Shown here piece by piece: positions 5,723 through 8,748 of a DNA stretch of 8,748 bases. Location of the stretch: assembly GCA_020351895.1 (NCBI GenBank), contig CP070672.1:3844597-3853344 (forward strand). Reading direction: 5' to 3'. The notes under the pieces were generated by a model that was not told where the DNA came from, searched no databases, and saw only the letters and a list, made by a program, of their open reading frames with translations. Position 1 is the first letter of the stretch. The number at the start of each line of letters is the position of its first letter. Position numbers and translations under genes: made by a program. This DNA is from Thermoplasmata archaeon (GTDB lineage Archaea > Thermoplasmatota > Thermoplasmata > GCA-020350865).

Positions 5723-8700
5723 GATTCCTCCTCCAAGGCCTTGTCTAACATTGCCATGAGCTGACCAGGCTCAAACTGTCTGAGATAGGGTACGTTGGAT
5801 GGACATATACACGAGCATGCACCGCATCCCATGCAGAGAACTTCGTTAACCTCTGCCACTCCTGATTCATCGTCAACCCTTATTGCATCATACGGGCAGT
5901 TACCCTCGCAAAGTCCGCAGCCTGCGCATCTGCTCTCATCTACAACCGCAGCCACACCTTCTGTGTAAAGATCTGTTTTGGACATGAGTGTAGTGGCCTT
6001 GGATGCGGCTCCACTGGCCTGTGATATTGTCTCGTCTAGGAATTTGGGTGAATGGCATGTTCCGCAGAGATATATTCCAGCTGCCGCAAAATCAACTGGC
6101 TTGATCTTCATGTGGGCTTCCAAAAAGAATTTATCGGATGTGAGTGGAACTTTTAGCACCTGTGCAAGCTCCTCATTCTCCTTAAAAGGTATCGTGGCCG
6201 CACTGAGAACAACATTATCCGGATAAAGCACGATCTCCTTATCCAGGTTTATATTGTAAACCGTGACCTTGAGTCTATCATCTTCCTTTTCCACAATTGG
6301 CTTTCTATCTTTCAAGTACCTTAAAAATAATATTCCTTTCTCTCTTGCTTCACGATAGAGCTTTTCCCTAAATCCATAGGTTCTGATATCGCGATAAAGG
6401 ATATGGATCTTAGCATCGGGATGCTTTTCTTTGTATATTAGGGCGTTTTTTATGGCCTCTGAGCAGCAGATTCTGCTGCAGTACTCCCTTTCCTTATCCC
6501 TTGAGCCGACGCATTGGATCATAATGACGTTCTTTGGTGAGAATCCTTCATCCTTCATTTTTTCATCGAATTCAAGCTGGGTCATGATCCTCGGATCTTC
6601 ACCATACTTGAACATTCCCTTAGGTTTAAACTCCCGGGCTCCAGTGGCTACAATTATAGCACCTGCCTTTAACTCATTGACCCCGCCCTGGTGTTTTACG
6701 GTGGCTATGAAATTTCCGATGAAACCACCCAGGTTTTCAAGCTTTGAATGGGTAAAGACCTCTATATTTGGATTTTCATTTATTCTTTCGATGTATCTTG
6801 CTAGCTCCTTTTGGGGTTCGCCTTCTGGCAACATGGTGTGTATGTTCCTAAGGTTGCCGCCGAGCTCCCCTTCCTTTTCTATAATATAAGCCTTAAATCC
6901 CTGATCCGCAAGGTCCAATGCTGCCGTCATACCGGCGATTCCTCCACCTATGATAAGTGCCGATTTTTCACATTCCACAGGTGCCCTCTGCACTGCCTTG
7001 TTCCTCAGTATCTTCTCAACCGACATGGCCACCATGTGCTTTGCCTTTTCAGTGGCCCGAACGGGGTCATTTTTGTGAACCCATGATACATGTTCTCTTG
7101 TACTGGCAAGGTCGAAAAGATAGGGATTCAATCCCGCTTCCCTTATGGTGTTCTGGAAAAGGGGCTCATGTGTCCTTGGTGTGCAGGAGGCAACTATAAC
7201 CCTGTTGAGTTTATGCTCCTTTATCGCCTCCTTGATCTTGTCCTGGGTGTCCTGTGAACAGGTGTATAGGTTATCTTCGGTATGAACCACACCGGGAAGT
7301 GTTTTGGCATACTCGGTAACGGCTGGAACGTCCACCACGCTGCCGATGTTAATTCCACAATGGCAGCAGAAGACACCAATTCTTGGTTCTTCCCCAGCTT
7401 CTATTTCAGGGGGATATTCCTTTTCAGTAATCAGAGTATTTCTTGCCGAGGATATTGGACCAGAGGCTTTGGAGGCAACTCCTGATGCCTGTGCCACAGC
7501 ATCCGGTATATCCTTAGGTGATGAAAATGAACCTCCGACATAAATTCCTTCTTTCGAGGTTTTTAGAGGTGAAAAGTAATTGGTTGCACAGAATCCGAAT
7601 TCATTCAGCTCGATTCCGAACTTCTCGGAAATCTCCTTAAAATCAGGGGCAGGTTCCATTCCAACCGATAACACAACCAAATTGAAGACATCCTCCTTTT
7701 GATCCCCATTTTCGTCGGTGTAGATGATCTTGAGATCCTTTGTCTTTGGATCCTCTTCAATATGTGGAACCCGACATCTGATGTACTTCACGCCGTACTC
7801 ATCCTTGGCCTTGTTGTAGTACTCTTCAAATCCTTTTCCGTAAGTTCTCATGTCCATGAAGAATATGGTACAGTCTGTTCCTGGGGTGTGCTCCTTTGCT
7901 ATTATGGCCTCCTTTGTGGCGTATGTGCAGCACACGGCAGAGCAGTAACCCTTGCCAACTTGCTCATCCCTTGAACCGACACATTGTATCCAGGCGATCT
8001 TCATGGGATGTTTACCATCTGATGGTCGTAGCACATGGCCTGCATAGGGTCCTGAAGCAGAAAGGATTCTTTCGAACTGAATACTGGATACAACATTGGG
8101 GAATCTACCGTATCCGAATTCCGATTTTACAGTAGGATCGAAGGTCTCGAATCCAGGTGAAAGAACTATGGATCCCACGTTCAGTTCCCTTTTCTCCTCC
8201 TCCTGAGCGTAGTTCACGGCATTGGCCTTGCAATATTGTTCGCACAATCCACAGCCAATGCATTTGTTTCTATCTATCCTGTAGACGAGAGGTACGGCCT
8301 GGGGAAACGGAACAAATGTCGCGTTTCTTTGAGCAACTCCTCTTTCGAACTCGCTTACTGCCTCAATGGGACAGTACTGGGCACAAAGTCCGCATCCAGT
8401 ACATTTTTCAGAATCTATGTATCTAGGATGTTGTATCACTGTAACTGTGAAATCCCCCTCCTCCCCTTTCACTTCTTCGATATCGGCTACTGTCAGTATC
8501 TCGATGTTATGATGCCTTCCAGTGCCTACTAATGTTGGAGCTATTGTGCACATTGCACAGTCATTGGTGGGAAATGTCTTGTCCAACGAGGCCATTACAC
8601 CTCCTATGCTGCTTTGTTTCTCCACAAGGTAGACCTTGAAACCCGATTCTGCCAGATCCAATGATGTCTGCATTCCGGCGATACCGGCTCCCAGGACCAT

Positions 8701-8724
8701 TACGGCACCTACCTTTTTACCCAA
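5719..8724 (-). CDS. hdrA: Tandem HdrA fusion: FAD module with ferredoxin insert joined to a full HdrA
   Basis: This 1001-aa cytoplasmic protein is built from two HdrA units and is likely the hub of an electron-bifurcating or -confurcating complex. The first unit (1-430) has LGAGIAG (11-17), KTFPTNDCAMC (49-59) and a ferredoxin insert (C108/C111/C114/C118 and C155/C158/C161/C165, with FPQAVP between at 140-145). IQCVGSRD (C248) and C261/C265/C266 follow. The second unit has a HdrA N-terminal domain (448-580; VFCCHCG C453/C454/C456, C489, ASCTPRTHEP C514), a second FAD fold (IIGGGIAGM 591-599; C738, C749/C753/C754), YLCGTCHSPK (885-894) and a C-terminal ferredoxin (C933/C936/C939/C943 and C964/C967/C970/C974). 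All key cysteines look intact. The second unit lacks the ferredoxin insert, so together the units hold the parts of one HdrA plus one extra FAD module. The start is TTG 8724, with GGGGGGTG upstream. An internal ATG at 8700 is an alternative but would clip the nucleotide-binding strand. Known 1000-aa HdrA fusions exist in anaerobes. Confidence 0.93.
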   Translation of the reverse strand: MGKKVGAVMVLGAGIAGMQTSLDLAESGFKVYLVEKQSSIGGVMASLDKTFPTNDCAMCTIAPTLVGTGRHHNIEILTVADIEEVKGEEGDFTVTVIQHPRYIDSEKCTGCGLCAQYCPIEAVSEFERGVAQRNATFVPFPQAVPLVYRIDRNKCIGCGLCEQYCKANAVNYAQEEEKRELNVGSIVLSPGFETFDPTVKSEFGYGRFPNVVSSIQFERILSASGPYAGHVLRPSDGKHPMKIAWIQCVGSRDEQVGKGYCSAVCCTYATKEAIIAKEHTPGTDCTIFFMDMRTYGKGFEEYYNKAKDEYGVKYIRCRVPHIEEDPKTKDLKIIYTDENGDQKEDVFNLVVLSVGMEPAPDFKEISEKFGIELNEFGFCATNYFSPLKTSKEGIYVGGSFSSPKDIPDAVAQASGVASKASGPISSARNTLITEKEYPPEIEAGEEPRIGVFCCHCGINIGSVVDVPAVTEYAKTLPGVVHTEDNLYTCSQDTQDKIKEAIKEHKLNRVIVASCTPRTHEPLFQNTIREAGLNPYLFDLASTREHVSWVHKNDPVRATEKAKHMVAMSVEKILRNKAVQRAPVECEKSALIIGGGIAGMTAALDLADQGFKAYIIEKEGELGGNLRNIHTMLPEGEPQKELARYIERINENPNIEVFTHSKLENLGGFIGNFIATVKHQGGVNELKAGAIIVATGAREFKPKGMFKYGEDPRIMTQLEFDEKMKDEGFSPKNVIMIQCVGSRDKEREYCSRICCSEAIKNALIYKEKHPDAKIHILYRDIRTYGFREKLYREAREKGILFLRYLKDRKPIVEKEDDRLKVTVYNINLDKEIVLYPDNVVLSAATIPFKENEELAQVLKVPLTSDKFFLEAHMKIKPVDFAAAGIYLCGTCHSPKFLDETISQASGAASKATTLMSKTDLYTEGVAAVVDESRCAGCGLCEGNCPYDAIRVDDESGVAEVNEVLCMGCGACSCICPSNVPYLRQFEPGQLMAMLDKALEEES

Positions 8725-8729
8725 TTACG

Positions 8730-8737
8730 CACCCCCC
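8730..8737 (-). promoter_or_regulatory. Ribosome binding site of the first operon gene, supporting a TTG start
   Basis: On the minus strand GGGGGGTG (8737-8730) lies 5 bases before TTG 8724. This G-run plus GTG form matches the sites of the 572-aa hdrA (GGGGGGTGA) and resembles those of the FrhB/FdhB-like gene and gcvH, and it supports the TTG as a true start. Only 24 bases lie upstream within the window, so the operon promoter and any earlier genes are not visible. Confidence 0.5.
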
Positions 8738-8748
8738 GCCTTGAGATA

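Noticed and set aside
2940..8724. hdrB or hdrC within the operon
   Set aside because: No CCG (CX31-38CCX33-34CXXC-type) cysteine-rich catalytic domain and no stand-alone HdrC-type ferredoxin is present. All CC pairs seen belong to HdrA FAD-module cluster sites, apart from the C453/C454 pair in the HdrA N-terminal domain and C61/C62 in the short HdrA.
1..8748. Mobile elements, CRISPR arrays, tRNA or rRNA genes
   Set aside because: I saw no transposase-like coding, spaced direct repeats, tRNA-like cloverleaf or rRNA segments. The repeated similarity among the hdrA genes is protein-level paralogy.

Overview
The window reads as a chromosomal segment from an anaerobic archaeon. The evidence is a HdrA/MvhD/FrhB-type redox gene set, arginine codons that are mostly AGA/AGG where I read them, frequent ATA isoleucine codons, G-rich GGTGA-type ribosome binding sites, and a TATA-like box ahead of the first gene. 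Base composition looks to be in the mid-40s % GC by eye. Thermoplasmatota is a guess, not something the sequence proves. A sulfur- or sulfate-metabolising anaerobic bacterium cannot be fully excluded.

Left part, plus strand (about 1-1200). A short untranslated region with a candidate TATA box leads into a GcvH-like lipoyl carrier protein of 140 aa. A 191-aa membrane protein resembling the Sm_multidrug_ex (PF06695) family follows. A T-rich tract then marks the convergent junction at 1199-1313. No other glycine cleavage gene is visible.

Right part, minus strand (1314-8724). Five tightly packed genes form one operon, transcribed from the right edge toward the left. In order they are: a 1001-aa tandem HdrA fusion (TTG start), a 355-aa short HdrA-like flavoprotein, a 572-aa HdrA with N-terminal HdrA domain and C-terminal dicluster ferredoxin, an MvhD-type [2Fe-2S] protein, and a 377-aa FrhB/FdhB-family flavo-iron-sulfur protein. 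The three hdrA genes overlap by 4 bases at each junction (ATGA). mvhD and the FrhB/FdhB-like gene follow within a few bases, each with its own ribosome binding site.

How they may work together. The gene set suggests a large cytoplasmic electron-transfer complex with four HdrA-type FAD modules, a fifth flavin in the FrhB/FdhB-like subunit, eight classical CX2CX2CX3C cluster motifs, four CVGSRD...C...CC-type cluster sites and one MvhD [2Fe-2S] site. FrhB/FdhB-like subunits usually bring F420 or formate-derived electrons in or out. MvhD normally links such a module to HdrA. HdrA can bifurcate or confurcate electrons with ferredoxin. No HdrB or HdrC catalytic subunit lies in the window, so the substrate is unknown. 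The short HdrA + long HdrA + MvhD arrangement resembles QmoA plus a QmoB split into two genes. The nearby lipoyl carrier protein recalls the sHdr/lipoate-binding-protein systems, but that link is an inference from proximity only.
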